In this document: piece by piece, positions 32,726-42,274 of the stretch
Layout: every line of letters begins with the position of its first letter
Numbering within the stretch: position 1 is the first letter of the stretch
Assembly (NCBI GenBank): GCA_934702355.1
Contig: CAKUXX010000004.1
Location: forward strand, 62,001 to 126,000
Length of the DNA: 64,000 nt
Direction of reading: 5' to 3'
Origin: an uncultured Methanomassiliicoccales archaeon
GTDB taxonomy: Archaea > Thermoplasmatota > Thermoplasmata > Methanomassiliicoccales > Methanomethylophilaceae
Notes under the pieces: generated by a model
Told to the model about the DNA's origin: nothing
Seen by the model: only the letters and a program-made list of their open reading frames with translations
Databases searched by the model: none
Position numbers and translations under genes: made by a program

Positions 32726-34099
32726 ATGAGCGATCAGGTAGTGGAGACGGAGGATGTGAAGACACTTCTCGGGAATCCGAAGAAGGCGTTGATAGCGATG
32801 GCCCTCCCTATGATGGTCGCGACGGTGGTCCAGTCCGCGAACAACATGATCGATGCGGTCTGGCTTGCCGGTATGGGGGCAGGGGCCCTTGCCGCGACCG
32901 GCGTGGTCTTCCCGATGTTCTTCATCGTCATGGGATTCGGTAACGGTATCGGAGTGGGAGCCTCCCAGGCGCTCTCCAGGCGCATAGGCGCCAAAGATTA
33001 CAAAGGGACTTCCAATGTGGCGGCCCAGGCCGTCATTATAGGTCTCGTCGGAGGAGTGGCGATGGCCGTGCTGTTCCTGGTCTTTGCAGAGCCCCTGATG
33101 TCCGTATGCGGCGCGGGGGACTACATGGACGAGTGCATGGAGTACGCCATCCCGATTCTGCTGTTCATCCCCGTCATCCTGGTGGGGTCGATCCTCAACG
33201 GACTGCTGAGGTCCGAGGGCGCGTCCAAGCGCGCCATGAACATCCAGGTCGCCGGGGCGGTGGTGAACATCATCCTCGACCCGATCTTCATCTACCTTTT
33301 CGGATGGGGCATAGCCGGTGCGGCATGGGCAACATCCATCTCCATGGTCGTGTGCATGGTCATCGGACTCTACTGGTATTTCGTCAAGAAGGACACGTTC
33401 GTCAGGATCACTTTGAGAGGATTCCGCTTCGATTCCGAGATTGACAGGGACATCATGAAGGTGGGCATCCCCGCATCGATGGAGTTCATCTTCATGTCCC
33501 TGATGGCCATAATCATGAACCACATCATCATGGGCCTCGACCCGGTGAACGGCATAGCCGTGTACTCCTCCGGATGGAGGGCATTGGAGATCATCATGAT
33601 CCCCGCGATGTCGTTCGGGTTCTCCATCGTCCCGATCTGCGCCGCGGCATACGGCGCGGGAAGGATGGACAAGTTCAGGCAGACGTATCTGCTGTCCGTG
33701 AAGTACGGTACATACACGATGATCGCGATGGCTGTGTTCCTGATGGTGTTCGCTCCGCTGATCGCCATGCTCTTCTCGTATTCCGACGGGATGGAGGAGC
33801 TCGGGGACCAGCTGACCGCGTTCCTGAGGGTGGGAGCGTTATTCGTGCCGTTCGTCACCGTGAGCTACGCATCCGCGAGCATGTTCCAGTCCCTGGGAAT
33901 GGGGACCAGGTCGCTTGTGGCGACCGTCATCATGAACATGCTCGGTGTGCCGATATGCGCTGTGCTCTCCACGTTCGGGGACCTTTCCGTGATATGGTAC
34001 GGTCTCGCCGTGTCGGAGATAACAGGTGCGGCCATACTCGGATTCTGGGCTACACGTACCCTGCGCAGGTTAGGAAGGGCTAATGTAAATACAACCTGA
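32726..34099 (+). CDS. MATE family efflux transporter (first of two)
   Basis: A 457-residue permease with twelve membrane helices. It begins LGNPKKALIAMALPMMVATVVQSANNMIDAVWLAGMG, and the symmetric second half starts MKVGIPASMEFIFMSL. The motif family (NorM/DinF type) exports drugs or metabolites with Na+ or H+. The ATG at 32726 follows AGAGAGGTAGTC and lies about 28 bases from a TATA-like ATATACAT; upstream ATGs are before the promoter. A second MATE gene follows 16 bases after. Confidence 0.9.
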   Translation: MSDQVVETEDVKTLLGNPKKALIAMALPMMVATVVQSANNMIDAVWLAGMGAGALAATGVVFPMFFIVMGFGNGIGVGASQALSRRIGAKDYKGTSNVAAQAVIIGLVGGVAMAVLFLVFAEPLMSVCGAGDYMDECMEYAIPILLFIPVILVGSILNGLLRSEGASKRAMNIQVAGAVVNIILDPIFIYLFGWGIAGAAWATSISMVVCMVIGLYWYFVKKDTFVRITLRGFRFDSEIDRDIMKVGIPASMEFIFMSLMAIIMNHIIMGLDPVNGIAVYSSGWRALEIIMIPAMSFGFSIVPICAAAYGAGRMDKFRQTYLLSVKYGTYTMIAMAVFLMVFAPLIAMLFSYSDGMEELGDQLTAFLRVGALFVPFVTVSYASASMFQSLGMGTRSLVATVIMNMLGVPICAVLSTFGDLSVIWYGLAVSEITGAAILGFWATRTLRRLGRANVNTT

Positions 34100-34115
34100 T
34101 GCTCAGTTGTGTTCA

Positions 34116-35495
34116 ATGGACGATGCGACAGAGGGCACCAGGGTACTTCTGGGGGACCAGAGGAAGGGCATAATAGCCCTGACGATCCCCATAGCCGTCG
34201 CTCTCTTCATACAGCAGGTCAACAACATAGTGGACAGCCTGTGGGTCGCCGGATTGGGTGCGGATCCCATGGCCGCGATCGGCGCGGTCTATCCGATATA
34301 CTGCGTCCTGATAGGGATCGGGAACGGTCTCGGGATAGGTGCTTCCGCGGCCATAGCCAGGAACATCGGCAAAGGGAACCGCGATGATGCGAATGGAGTG
34401 GCATCGCAGGGACTCGTCCTGACGATGATCGTCTCGGCCGCGATGATGCTTATACTCCTGGTGACGGCCGATGCATCCATGGATGCCATGGGTGTCGGGG
34501 GCATGGCAGCCACCTGTCTAGATTACGCCTATCCCGTCTATCTGTGCACACTGCCGATCATACTCAGCGGGGTCCTTTCCGGAATGCTCCGCGGAGAGGG
34601 CGAGGCCAGAAGGTCCATGTGGATCCAGGCGGTCGGAGCGATCGTCAACATCATCCTCGATCCGATACTCATCTACGGACTGGACATGGGCGTCGCAGGT
34701 GCCGCTTGGGCGACCGGGATAGCCTTCACAGCTTCGTGCGTGCTCGGCCTCTACTGGTACGTCCGCGGAAAGGGGATGTACGTACAACTGCGCAGGGGAT
34801 GGCTCAAATTCGATGCAAGGCTCCAGAAGGAGATCCTCACCGTGGGCATGCCCGAGGCTGTGGAACTCTCCGTCATGAACCTGTTCAACATCTTCCTGAA
34901 CTACTACGTCATATTCTGCGGAGGGACGGATGCGCTCGCCATCTACTCCACAGTGTGGAGGGTCGTGTACATCCTGATGATCCCGGCGCAGGCAGTGGGA
35001 GGCGCGATGGTGGCCGTCTGTTCCGCGGAGTGCGGGATGGGCAGGTTCGACATGGTCCGCGACGCGTTCCGCTATTCCGTGATGATATCCGTCTCCGCGC
35101 TCGTCATCCTGTCCGCGGTGATGGTGGTGTTCTCCGGTCCGATAGCCTCCGTGTTCACATATTCCGACGAACTGGTCGGTCTCAGAGGCGAGATGGTGCA
35201 TCTGCTGCACTTCTTCGCGTTGTTCCTGCCGGTGATGTCCTTGGTTTTCACAGGCTCATCGCTCATGCAGGCGCTGCAGCATGCCGGCGGGGCGATGATG
35301 AACACCCTTGTGAGGAACTTCCTCCTCGTGGCCTTGTTCGCCGGCGGGGCGTACATCTTCGGAACGCTCGATTCCCTCTGGTGGGCATTGACGGTCGGTG
35401 AGATAATCGGCGGGATGATGATGGGAGTGCATGCGGTGCACACCTTGAGGAAGGAATCCTCCAAGGCCTCAGAAGGCACTGCCAACGCTTATTAA
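34116..35495 (+). CDS. MATE family efflux transporter (second of two)
   Basis: A 459-residue paralogue of the upstream protein. It starts LLGDQRKGIIALTIPIAVALFIQQVNNIVDSLWVAGLG, aligned with the first copy, and has the same twelve-helix pattern with VGMPEAVELSVMNLF beginning the second half. The ATG at 34116 is chosen; a TTG nine bases earlier is in frame. The tandem pair probably arose by duplication and might act as separate pumps with different substrates. Confidence 0.9.
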   Translation: MDDATEGTRVLLGDQRKGIIALTIPIAVALFIQQVNNIVDSLWVAGLGADPMAAIGAVYPIYCVLIGIGNGLGIGASAAIARNIGKGNRDDANGVASQGLVLTMIVSAAMMLILLVTADASMDAMGVGGMAATCLDYAYPVYLCTLPIILSGVLSGMLRGEGEARRSMWIQAVGAIVNIILDPILIYGLDMGVAGAAWATGIAFTASCVLGLYWYVRGKGMYVQLRRGWLKFDARLQKEILTVGMPEAVELSVMNLFNIFLNYYVIFCGGTDALAIYSTVWRVVYILMIPAQAVGGAMVAVCSAECGMGRFDMVRDAFRYSVMISVSALVILSAVMVVFSGPIASVFTYSDELVGLRGEMVHLLHFFALFLPVMSLVFTGSSLMQALQHAGGAMMNTLVRNFLLVALFAGGAYIFGTLDSLWWALTVGEIIGGMMMGVHAVHTLRKESSKASEGTANAY

Positions 35496-35526
35496 TAAGG
35501 CGCGTGCGATGGTCGGGATGGTTCAA

Positions 35527-37791
35527 ATGGGAAAAGTCTGCATCAACATCGCTTGGCCGTACGCCAACGGCACAATCCACCTGGGTCACGTGGCGGGATC
35601 GCTGCTTCCACCCGATATATTCAGCAGGTACAACCGTCTGATCGGCAACGAGGTCCTCATGGTCGGAGGATCTGATCAGCACGGCACACCTATCACGGTC
35701 TCCGCCGAGAAGTGCGGTATGACCCCCGAGGCCTACGCCGAGAAGTATCACGAGATCAACAAGAAGGCCATAGAGGACCTCTCGATCGAGTACAGCCTGT
35801 TCAACAAGACGCACTGTCCCACGCATTTCAAGGTCGTCCAGGACATATTCAAGGACCTCCTCGGCAAGGGATACATCTACACCAAGGAGACGGACCAGTA
35901 CTACTGTCCGAAATGCTCCAGGTTCCTCCCCGACAGGTACGTGGAGGGCGTATGCCCCAAATGCGGTGCCGAGAAGACCCGCAGCGACCAGTGCGATGCA
36001 TGCGGCACGACGTTCGAGCCCGGGGATCTTCTGAAGCCCTACTGCACCCTGTGCGGTTCCGTGCCGGGGATCAGGCCCACGGAGCACTTCTTCCTGAAGC
36101 TCAGCGCGTTCAGGGACCAGCTCCTCGAGTTCGTATCGTCCAAGGACTACTGGAGGCCCAACGTCAAGGCCTTCACGAAGAACTGGCTCGAGGACGGGCT
36201 CTACGACAGGGCTATCACCAGGGACATGTCCTGGGGAGTTCCCATACCGATGGAAGGATGGGACGACAAGGTCATCTACGTGTGGTTCGAGGCCGTCATC
36301 GGATACCTGAGCGCATCCGTGGAGTACTCCAAGATGATCGGCAAGCCCGACTACTGGAAGGAGTTCTGGATGGACCCCGAGGTCAGGCACTACTACTTCA
36401 TCGGAAAGGACAACATCCCGTTCCACTCGATCATCTGGCCCGCCATCCTGATGGGACTCGGGGACATGGACCTGCCCTACGACATCCCTGCCAACGAGTA
36501 CCTCATGATCGGAGGAGGCAAGCTGTCCAAGAGCCGCGGAGGCGCCATCGACGTGCCCAGCGTACTCAAGGACTATGATGCCGATCAGATCAGGTACTAC
36601 CTTTCGGTCAACATGCCCGACACCCACGATTCCGAGTTCTCCTGGGAGGATTTCCAGGCCAGGGTGAACAACGAGCTCGTGGCCACTCTGGGCAACTACT
36701 ATCACAGGTGCCTCAGCTTCACGAAGAAGAACTACGGCACCATACCGGAGCAGGACGACGGCCCCGAATACGAGGAAGTCTCCGCGGAGATCGCCAAGGC
36801 CCTGGAGGAGTACAGGAACTGCATCTCCAAATGCGATTTCAAGAGGGGCATCAAGGCGGTCATGGAGCTGGCCCGCTTCGGCAACAGGTACTTCGACTCC
36901 GCCAAGCCCTGGGCCCTCGTGAAGGAGGACAGGGACCGCTGCGGTAAGGTCCTGAACAACAACTTGAGGATCGTGAAGGCGCTCGCTGTCATGGCATGGC
37001 CGTTCATGCCCAGGTCATCCGAGAGGATATGGGGATTCCTCGGCTACGACGCCGATCTGGAGAAGGCCGGACTGGACGAGGTCTGCAGGCCCCTGCCGGT
37101 CGGACAGGAGCTGAAGGAGCCCGTTCCCGTTTACAAGAAGGTGGAGCTTGAGATGGAAGAGACGACAGAGAAGCCCAAGGAATGCGCAAAGCAGGAGAAG
37201 AAGGAGTCCAAGGCACCCGAGGCCCCGGCGGGACCGTTCGCCATGTTCAAACGCATGGACCTCCGCGTGGGGACCATCGTGTCCGTGGAGGACCACCCCG
37301 ATGCGGAGAAGCTGTTCGTGCTGAAGGTCGACTGCGGAGAGGGAGAGCCCAGGCAGCTGGTCACCAACCTCAAATGGCGCTATTCCGCCGACGAGATGAT
37401 GGGTAGGAGGCTCGTTGTGATCTCCAACCTCAAGCCCGCTAAGTTCCGCGGAGTGCAGTCCATGGGAATGCTCACCGCCGCCGATGACGAGTGCCTCGGA
37501 GGGGACACGGTGCACCTTCTCGCCCCGTCGTGCGACGTTCCGAACGGAACGAGGTTCGACTGCGGCGTCGAGGGAACGAGCAACCGCATCGAGACCAAGC
37601 ACGTGGAGCAGATCGTCATGAAGACCGTCCATGTGGTGGATGGCAAGGCGATGGGCATCGACATGCCCGCCGATGCACCCAAGGTGGTCATCGCCGTCAT
37701 CGACGGGGACGATGTCATGATCCTCGGCGACGGCAAGGGATGTTATGCCACCATCGACGGCGACATCCAGGACGGTGCAAACGTATTATGA
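35527..37791 (+). CDS. metG: Methionyl-tRNA synthetase
   Basis: A 754-residue class I synthetase. HLGH in NGTIHLGHVAGS is near residue 15, KLSKSRGGAID near 327 is the KMSKS motif, and four CxxC knuckles lie near 126-176 (CPKC, CPKCG, CDAC, CTLCG), the two-zinc archaeal/E. coli type. A Lys-rich linker near 545-565 joins a C-terminal tRNA-binding (EMAP-II/OB) domain, FKRMDLRVGTIVSVEDHPDAEKL onward. The ATG at 35527 is nearest the conserved start; ATGs at 35509 and 35518 are also in frame. The stop overlaps the next gene (ATGA). Confidence 0.95.
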   Translation: MGKVCINIAWPYANGTIHLGHVAGSLLPPDIFSRYNRLIGNEVLMVGGSDQHGTPITVSAEKCGMTPEAYAEKYHEINKKAIEDLSIEYSLFNKTHCPTHFKVVQDIFKDLLGKGYIYTKETDQYYCPKCSRFLPDRYVEGVCPKCGAEKTRSDQCDACGTTFEPGDLLKPYCTLCGSVPGIRPTEHFFLKLSAFRDQLLEFVSSKDYWRPNVKAFTKNWLEDGLYDRAITRDMSWGVPIPMEGWDDKVIYVWFEAVIGYLSASVEYSKMIGKPDYWKEFWMDPEVRHYYFIGKDNIPFHSIIWPAILMGLGDMDLPYDIPANEYLMIGGGKLSKSRGGAIDVPSVLKDYDADQIRYYLSVNMPDTHDSEFSWEDFQARVNNELVATLGNYYHRCLSFTKKNYGTIPEQDDGPEYEEVSAEIAKALEEYRNCISKCDFKRGIKAVMELARFGNRYFDSAKPWALVKEDRDRCGKVLNNNLRIVKALAVMAWPFMPRSSERIWGFLGYDADLEKAGLDEVCRPLPVGQELKEPVPVYKKVELEMEETTEKPKECAKQEKKESKAPEAPAGPFAMFKRMDLRVGTIVSVEDHPDAEKLFVLKVDCGEGEPRQLVTNLKWRYSADEMMGRRLVVISNLKPAKFRGVQSMGMLTAADDECLGGDTVHLLAPSCDVPNGTRFDCGVEGTSNRIETKHVEQIVMKTVHVVDGKAMGIDMPADAPKVVIAVIDGDDVMILGDGKGCYATIDGDIQDGANVL

Positions 37792-38444
37792 GGGCCGATC
37801 TGCACGTCCACACGTGTTACTCCAACGACGGCAAGACCACGATGGAGGAGCTGATCGAGTACGCCGAGAGGTTCGGCATAGGCTGCGTGGCCGTAACGGA
37901 CCACAACAGCTTCGAGGCGTACGGACAGCTGAAGGACAACGGACGTGTGATCATAATCCCGGCCGAGGAGGTTTCCTCGGCCGAAGGCCACATCATCGCC
38001 CTCGGAATCGACAGGCTGATCCCGAGGGACAGGTCCATACAGGAGACCATAGACCTCATACACGAGGCCGGAGGGTATGCTTTCGCAGCCCATCCGTACC
38101 GCTGGTGGTCCGGTCTGGGCGAGAAGAACACCTTGGCATATCCGTTCGACGGCATCGAGGCCAGGAACGGACGCTCCACCCCGAGCGGCAACAGGAGGTC
38201 GCAGAGGCTGGCCGCAAGGATCGGCAAGCCCATATCGGCCGGAAGCGACGCGCATACCCCGCACCATATAGGCGAGGGTTTCGTCGAGATCCCGGACGAT
38301 CTCAAGACATGGCAGGATGTCGTCGAATACCTGATGTCCGGCGAATCCGTGGCGTTCAGCAAGGACCGTCACATCAAGGCCACTCTGAAGTACGGGATCA
38401 AATCGATCGGCGAGTGGATCCTCCGCGGTTGCCATAGGATGTGA
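37788..38444 (+). CDS. PHP-domain metal-dependent phosphoesterase
   Basis: A 218-residue protein of the TrpH/COG0613 type. Motifs: MRADLHVHTCYSNDG at the start, VAVTDHNSFEAY near 35, IPAEEVSSAEGHIIALG near 57, AAHPYRWW near 98 and SAGSDAHTPHHIGEG near 151. These supply the metal ligands for phosphoester or nucleotide hydrolysis, perhaps 3',5'-bisphosphate or short RNA ends. The ATG overlaps the metG stop by four bases, so it is co-translated with metG. Confidence 0.88.
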   Translation: MRADLHVHTCYSNDGKTTMEELIEYAERFGIGCVAVTDHNSFEAYGQLKDNGRVIIIPAEEVSSAEGHIIALGIDRLIPRDRSIQETIDLIHEAGGYAFAAHPYRWWSGLGEKNTLAYPFDGIEARNGRSTPSGNRRSQRLAARIGKPISAGSDAHTPHHIGEGFVEIPDDLKTWQDVVEYLMSGESVAFSKDRHIKATLKYGIKSIGEWILRGCHRM

Positions 38445-38622
38445 ATGTCCCGTACGTCTCTTCATAGAGCGGATCCCGGGCGGTACCGCGAGATTGCTTA
38501 CGGTGTATCGCGGTTTGTACAAACTCCACTTTTCCGCCAAGGCTTTCGAGATCGGCCTTGACATTTCCATTGTTCCTTCTCAGATGCTGTCTTCGCAATC
38601 GTGTTGTATTATTGATGTCTGA
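38445..38622. other. Intergenic stretch at the left edge of the accessory region
   Basis: No gene is seen. A weak inverted repeat ACCGCGA/TCGCGGT spans 38485-38514 with a 16-base loop and could end the metG-PHP transcript. Base composition turns AT-rich from about 38600. Confidence 0.4.
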
Positions 38623-38648
38623 AAAGTTAAGGTTATAACCTGAACTTT
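38623..38648. promoter_or_regulatory. Palindromic site upstream of ATPase A
   Basis: A 26-base inverted repeat with one mismatch; its core AGGTTATAACCT (38630-38641) is perfect and is flanked by AAAGTT/AACTTT. It ends nine bases before a TATA box (38657-38666), which lies 28 bases from the ATG. A partial copy (ATTATAAC) at 38674-38681 lies between the TATA box and the start. Confidence 0.6.
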
Positions 38649-38689
38649 CTGAATCTATTTAAATACTATACAGATTATAACATGAAATA

Positions 38690-39922
38690 ATGGCTGATTA
38701 CATCCTTCGCGAGCACTACTTGGAGATACTGAGGGGATTCCGGGACCGTCCTGTAATCAAAGTCATCACAGGAATGAGGCGCTGCGGCAAATCCACGATA
38801 ATGAGGATGTTCTGCGACGAGCTTATCGCATCCGGAGTTCCCGAGGCGGATATCCTGTTCCTGAAGCTGGGGGATGAGCTGGATACTGCCATCTCCAACC
38901 ACAGGGAACTGATCGATGCAGTGAAGGAACGTTTCATACCATCGAAGGGGAAATACATCTTCCTGGATGAGATCCAGGACGTGGATGAGTGGGAGCGCGC
39001 GGTGGAGACGTTCTTCGAGCGCGGTGCGGATGTGTACATAACGGGATCCAACTCCAATATGCTCTCGACGGAACTTTCCACGAGGCTTTCCGGCCGCTAT
39101 GTGAGGATGGATGTTCTGCCATTGTCCTTCACAGAATTCCTGACTTTCAGGGAGGAATATGGTCCGGATGCCACCCTGGACGGGAAGTTCTACGAATATT
39201 TCCGCTGGGGAGGATTGCCGGGAACCGTGCTCATGTCCGGTGCCAGAAAGGATCTGGTGTCCATGCTCATATCGGGGATCTATGACACCGTGTTCATGAA
39301 GGATGTCATACAGAGGAACAGGATCAGGAATCCCGCGACGATAGCGAACCTGTCGCGGTTCCTGATGAAGAATATCGGCGACAGGACATCGATCAGGAAC
39401 GCGTCAGGGTATCTTGTCAGCAAGGGGATCAAGGCATCGGCGGAATCGGTGGAATCGTACATCGACGCGCTGTGCAATGCCAACCTGTTCCATCACACCA
39501 GGAGGAAGGACTCCAAGACGAAGGAGTACCTGCAGACGTCGGACAAGTTCTATGCGAACGATCTGGGCATGAGAAATGTCGCTATCGGATACGATGACAG
39601 AGATTTCGACGGGGTATTGGAGAATGTGGTGTTCCTGGAGCTCATGTACAGGTACGGTAACGCATGTGTGATGAACGTGGATGGGAAGGAGATCGACTTC
39701 GTCTCCTACGATGAGGATTGGGATCCGATGTACTTCCAGGTGTCAGTGTCGGTGGCCGATCCGGAGACGATGAAGAGAGAGCTCGCACCACTGAAGGCGT
39801 TGGACGACAATTATCCGAAGTGCGTCGTGATATCTGACAGATATCCGTATGACAACGTGGATGGGATACGGATAGTGAATGTGGTGGATTTCCTGATGAG
39901 CGAGCCGAGAATCATGAAATGA
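38690..39922 (+). CDS. AAA/DUF4143 ATPase A (COG1373 type)
   Basis: 410 residues. The N-terminal AAA_14-type ATPase has Walker A TGMRRCGKST near residue 25, Walker B YIFLDEIQDVDEW near 88 and sensor ITGSNSNMLSTELSTRLSGRY near 115. A helical, winged-helix-like segment (about 205-265) follows. The C-terminal DUF4143 domain ends with GKEIDFVSYDEDWDPMYFQVS, resembling the E-x-D...K/Q core of PD-(D/E)XK nuclease folds. The function of the family is unknown. It is the first of four paralogues in this window and has its own palindrome upstream. Confidence 0.88.
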   Translation: MADYILREHYLEILRGFRDRPVIKVITGMRRCGKSTIMRMFCDELIASGVPEADILFLKLGDELDTAISNHRELIDAVKERFIPSKGKYIFLDEIQDVDEWERAVETFFERGADVYITGSNSNMLSTELSTRLSGRYVRMDVLPLSFTEFLTFREEYGPDATLDGKFYEYFRWGGLPGTVLMSGARKDLVSMLISGIYDTVFMKDVIQRNRIRNPATIANLSRFLMKNIGDRTSIRNASGYLVSKGIKASAESVESYIDALCNANLFHHTRRKDSKTKEYLQTSDKFYANDLGMRNVAIGYDDRDFDGVLENVVFLELMYRYGNACVMNVDGKEIDFVSYDEDWDPMYFQVSVSVADPETMKRELAPLKALDDNYPKCVVISDRYPYDNVDGIRIVNVVDFLMSEPRIMK

Positions 39923-40005
39923 GATTGCGTCCGGAGAACGGAACCCGAATCTCAGGAATCAAGGTGACCGAAGGACATTTCGTAAATCCATCCGGGTTCA
40001 GGTCA

Positions 40006-41196
40006 TCAACATCGATCATCCATCAGGAAGTCCACGATATTCACGATCACGGCTTCTTCCGTCTCCGTTCTGGGCATTTGGTCGCCGGTCACCAGCAGCC
40101 TTCTCCCCTCTCCCAGAATCTTCCTGAACGGTCTGAGCTCCCTTTCCCTGGTCTTCTCATCAGATATCGTCTGACAGACCTGGATGTAGTTCCTCTCGTT
40201 GTGCTTCAGAGCGATGAAGTCGATCTCCAGCTGCCCTACCGCTCCGACATAGACCTTGTACCCTCTGCGTTTGAGCTCCAGGTACACTGTGTTCTCCAAT
40301 ATCTTCCCGGAATCCCTGTCCGCCTTCAACGGTTGGGTGTTCCTCATACCTATGTCCGCACAGTAGTACTTCCCCTCGGTCTTCAGTATCGTTCTGCCCT
40401 TGAGGTCGTATCTCTCTATCTTGTCGAACAACAGCGAATCCGTCACAAGGGAGAGGTATTCGCTTGATGTAGATGGGCTGATCTTCAGGTTCTCCGCGAT
40501 ATTCCCTGCCGAGATCGCATTCCCTATCTCGGAGAACATGTAATCGATGACCTTCCTCACCTTCACGGAATCGATCCTTTCCTTCCGGTTGCATATGTCC
40601 TTCAGGATGATGTCCGACTTTATCTCGTCAAGGCGCTGGAAGACCGCATCCTCCTCGTACTCGGGGCGTATGAACGGCATCCCTCCGAAGTGGACGTATT
40701 TGTGGAAAAGTATCAGTCTGTCGTCCGTATCGCCCTGAATCGAACAGAATTCCCTGAATGATAGTGGCAGCACCCCGATCTCTATGTTGCGGCCGGTTAG
40801 CAGCGTGGATATCTCGGTGGACAGGAGGTATGCGTTCGAGCCTGTGATGTATATGTCGCAGTCGATGTCGATCCTCAGCGAATTGACGATCCTCTCCCAC
40901 CCTTCGATGTATTGGACCTCGTCCAGTATTACGTACAGTCTTCCGAGATCCTGTTTCCCAACGACATCGTTGTAGAGTGTCATCCCGTCACGGTACTTGT
41001 TGTTCCTGACAGATTCCATGTTGTAGTAGAGGATGTTCGAATCCGGGACCCCGTTTTCCTTCAACAGTTCGATGTACTGTTTCAGCAGCGTGGATTTCCC
41101 GCATCTCCTTATGCCGGTGACGACCTTGATGACATCCTGATCCTTGAATCTCAGGAGTTCATCGAGATAACCCGTTCTGAGCACATCCTCTGCCAT
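40006..41196 (-). CDS. AAA/DUF4143 ATPase B
   Basis: A 396-residue paralogue. Walker A TGIRRCGKSTLL is near residue 28, Walker B YVILDEVQYIEGW near 91 and ITGSNAYLLSTEISTLLTGR near 117. The winged-helix part (NAISAGNIAENLKISPSTSSEYLSL) is clearer than in A. The C-terminal domain has QLEIDFIALKHNERNYIQVC near 323. It is convergent with ATPase A, 83 bases away. Its promoter carries two copies of a palindrome distinct from that of A. Confidence 0.88.
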   Translation of the reverse strand: MAEDVLRTGYLDELLRFKDQDVIKVVTGIRRCGKSTLLKQYIELLKENGVPDSNILYYNMESVRNNKYRDGMTLYNDVVGKQDLGRLYVILDEVQYIEGWERIVNSLRIDIDCDIYITGSNAYLLSTEISTLLTGRNIEIGVLPLSFREFCSIQGDTDDRLILFHKYVHFGGMPFIRPEYEEDAVFQRLDEIKSDIILKDICNRKERIDSVKVRKVIDYMFSEIGNAISAGNIAENLKISPSTSSEYLSLVTDSLLFDKIERYDLKGRTILKTEGKYYCADIGMRNTQPLKADRDSGKILENTVYLELKRRGYKVYVGAVGQLEIDFIALKHNERNYIQVCQTISDEKTRERELRPFRKILGEGRRLLVTGDQMPRTETEEAVIVNIVDFLMDDRC

Positions 41197-41220
41197 GATT
41201 GAAGATGATCATAAATCTAT

Positions 41221-41250
41221 AAAATAAATTCGATTAATCGTATTTATTTT
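41221..41250. promoter_or_regulatory. Palindrome B1 at the ATPase B promoter
   Basis: A 30-base inverted repeat with a single mismatched pair, centred on CGATTAATCG. It overlaps the likely TATA box of ATPase B (TTTTATAG on the minus strand, near 41214-41224) and lies 25 bases upstream of the start codon. This is the position of a repressor site. Confidence 0.65.
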
Positions 41251-41265
41251 CAAAATAGTAAAGTA

Positions 41266-41283
41266 AATTCGATTAATCGAATT
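41266..41283. promoter_or_regulatory. Palindrome B2 upstream of ATPase B
   Basis: AATTCGATTAATCGAATT is a perfect 18-base palindrome sharing its core with B1. The two centres are 39 bases apart, close to four helical turns. Confidence 0.65.
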
Positions 41284-41564
41284 ATTGAACACATTACAAA
41301 CGACACGATTCAACCTTCTTCAGAACGGCTTTACGGGTTCGATTTCCAGTAGATCATCCATCCTGTGGCGTATTATACGGTATCAAAGAGCGTGGACTGC
41401 ACAACAATGCGAATGGTGGCCGTTGTGTTCGATAGCAAGTATTAGATATACATACCTTATACCATAGAGTGAAACAGGAGACCGATCCGTTATCTCGACT
41501 TCGTCGGAAACAGTATCGGTCCAATGAGGTTGAAGATAAGGATTAGAAAAACGGAGGAGAACCT
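41284..41564. other. Gene-poor stretch between ATPase B and the orphan gene
   Basis: No open frame, tRNA or hairpin can be supported. The right end holds a good ribosome-binding site (ACGGAGGAG) for the gene at 41565, and TATA-like sequence (TTATACCATA) at 41457-41468 lies about 100 bases from it. The segment may include a 5' leader. Confidence 0.4.
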
Positions 41565-42191
41565 ATGAATATGGATGTCAGGAAATTGAAGGGATTTGAC
41601 GATATACAGAGTAGGATAACCGAAGCAGTGCGCGATCTGGATTCCATCGTTGATATGCTCATTAACAGAGATGTCTGCACTGATTCGAGGTTAGATCAGA
41701 AGACTGTAAGGCTGGTCATGTTGTATAATGACATATTCCGCGCAATCAGAGAATACACTGGACGTATGACAGAAGCAACACCCATGGGCGATTGTATCAC
41801 AAAGCTGAGGGAACTGGATGACATACAGTGTGGGCTCTTTGATCTAATCTATAATCTTAACAGATTCACGTGCTCACCAGAGTTCATAAAGGAGTTCTCC
41901 GACGGTGATCTCGAAGACAATTTGACGGCTCTCCGCGACAAATGCAATGAGGCATTGAATGCAATCCAGACATGTCTCGGAGATCTTCAGGTCACTCCGT
42001 CGGAATTCGAATCCACAGAGTTGGAAGATGTTCACAACAGGCTCCTTGTAGCAACTGATGATCTAGCACGTTTTATTGACACATCCGGTTTTGATGAGGA
42101 GTATCCGGATGCGAAATTGGGTGAGAAGACTGCCGTCTTCCGCAGTCAGTGGATTGAGGTAATAGAATCGATTAGGTCTATCGAAGAGTGA
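41565..42191 (+). CDS. Orphan helical protein in the ATPase region
   Basis: A 208-residue acidic, nearly all-helical protein with no recognised family. Hydrophobic heptads occur throughout (for example ITEAVRDLDSIVDMLINRD and DIQCGLFDLIYNLNRF), with no signal peptide or membrane span. Codons are more AT-rich than in core genes nearby (many AAT, ATA and TTA), which suggests a foreign origin. GGAGGAG lies seven bases before the ATG and a hairpin follows the stop. It stands between two DUF4143 ATPase genes. Confidence 0.75.
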   Translation: MNMDVRKLKGFDDIQSRITEAVRDLDSIVDMLINRDVCTDSRLDQKTVRLVMLYNDIFRAIREYTGRMTEATPMGDCITKLRELDDIQCGLFDLIYNLNRFTCSPEFIKEFSDGDLEDNLTALRDKCNEALNAIQTCLGDLQVTPSEFESTELEDVHNRLLVATDDLARFIDTSGFDEEYPDAKLGEKTAVFRSQWIEVIESIRSIEE

Positions 42192-42199
42192 GTGAATAG

Positions 42200-42243
42200 T
42201 TGGCCCTTAGCAGATAATCGAAGGAATGTTCTGCTAAGGCCAA
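42200..42243 (+). terminator. Long hairpin after the orphan gene
   Basis: Arms TTGGCC(C)TTAGCAGA and TCTGCTAAGGCCAA pair over 14 bp with one bulged C and a 15-base loop, starting eight bases after the stop. No T-run follows. Confidence 0.6.
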
Positions 42244-42274
42244 ATTCACTAACGGACAGCATCATTCATTGAAA

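Noticed and set aside
35263..36705. A 480-codon minus-strand frame
   Set aside because: It runs antisense to the second MATE gene and metG, and its product is an unstructured Val/Gly/His-rich sequence with no motif.
41325..41350. A tRNA T-arm-like string (GGGTTCGATTTCC) that could be an attachment-site remnant
   Set aside because: The flanking bases do not form a 5-bp T-stem and no acceptor or anticodon arm is near, so there is no basis for an att site.
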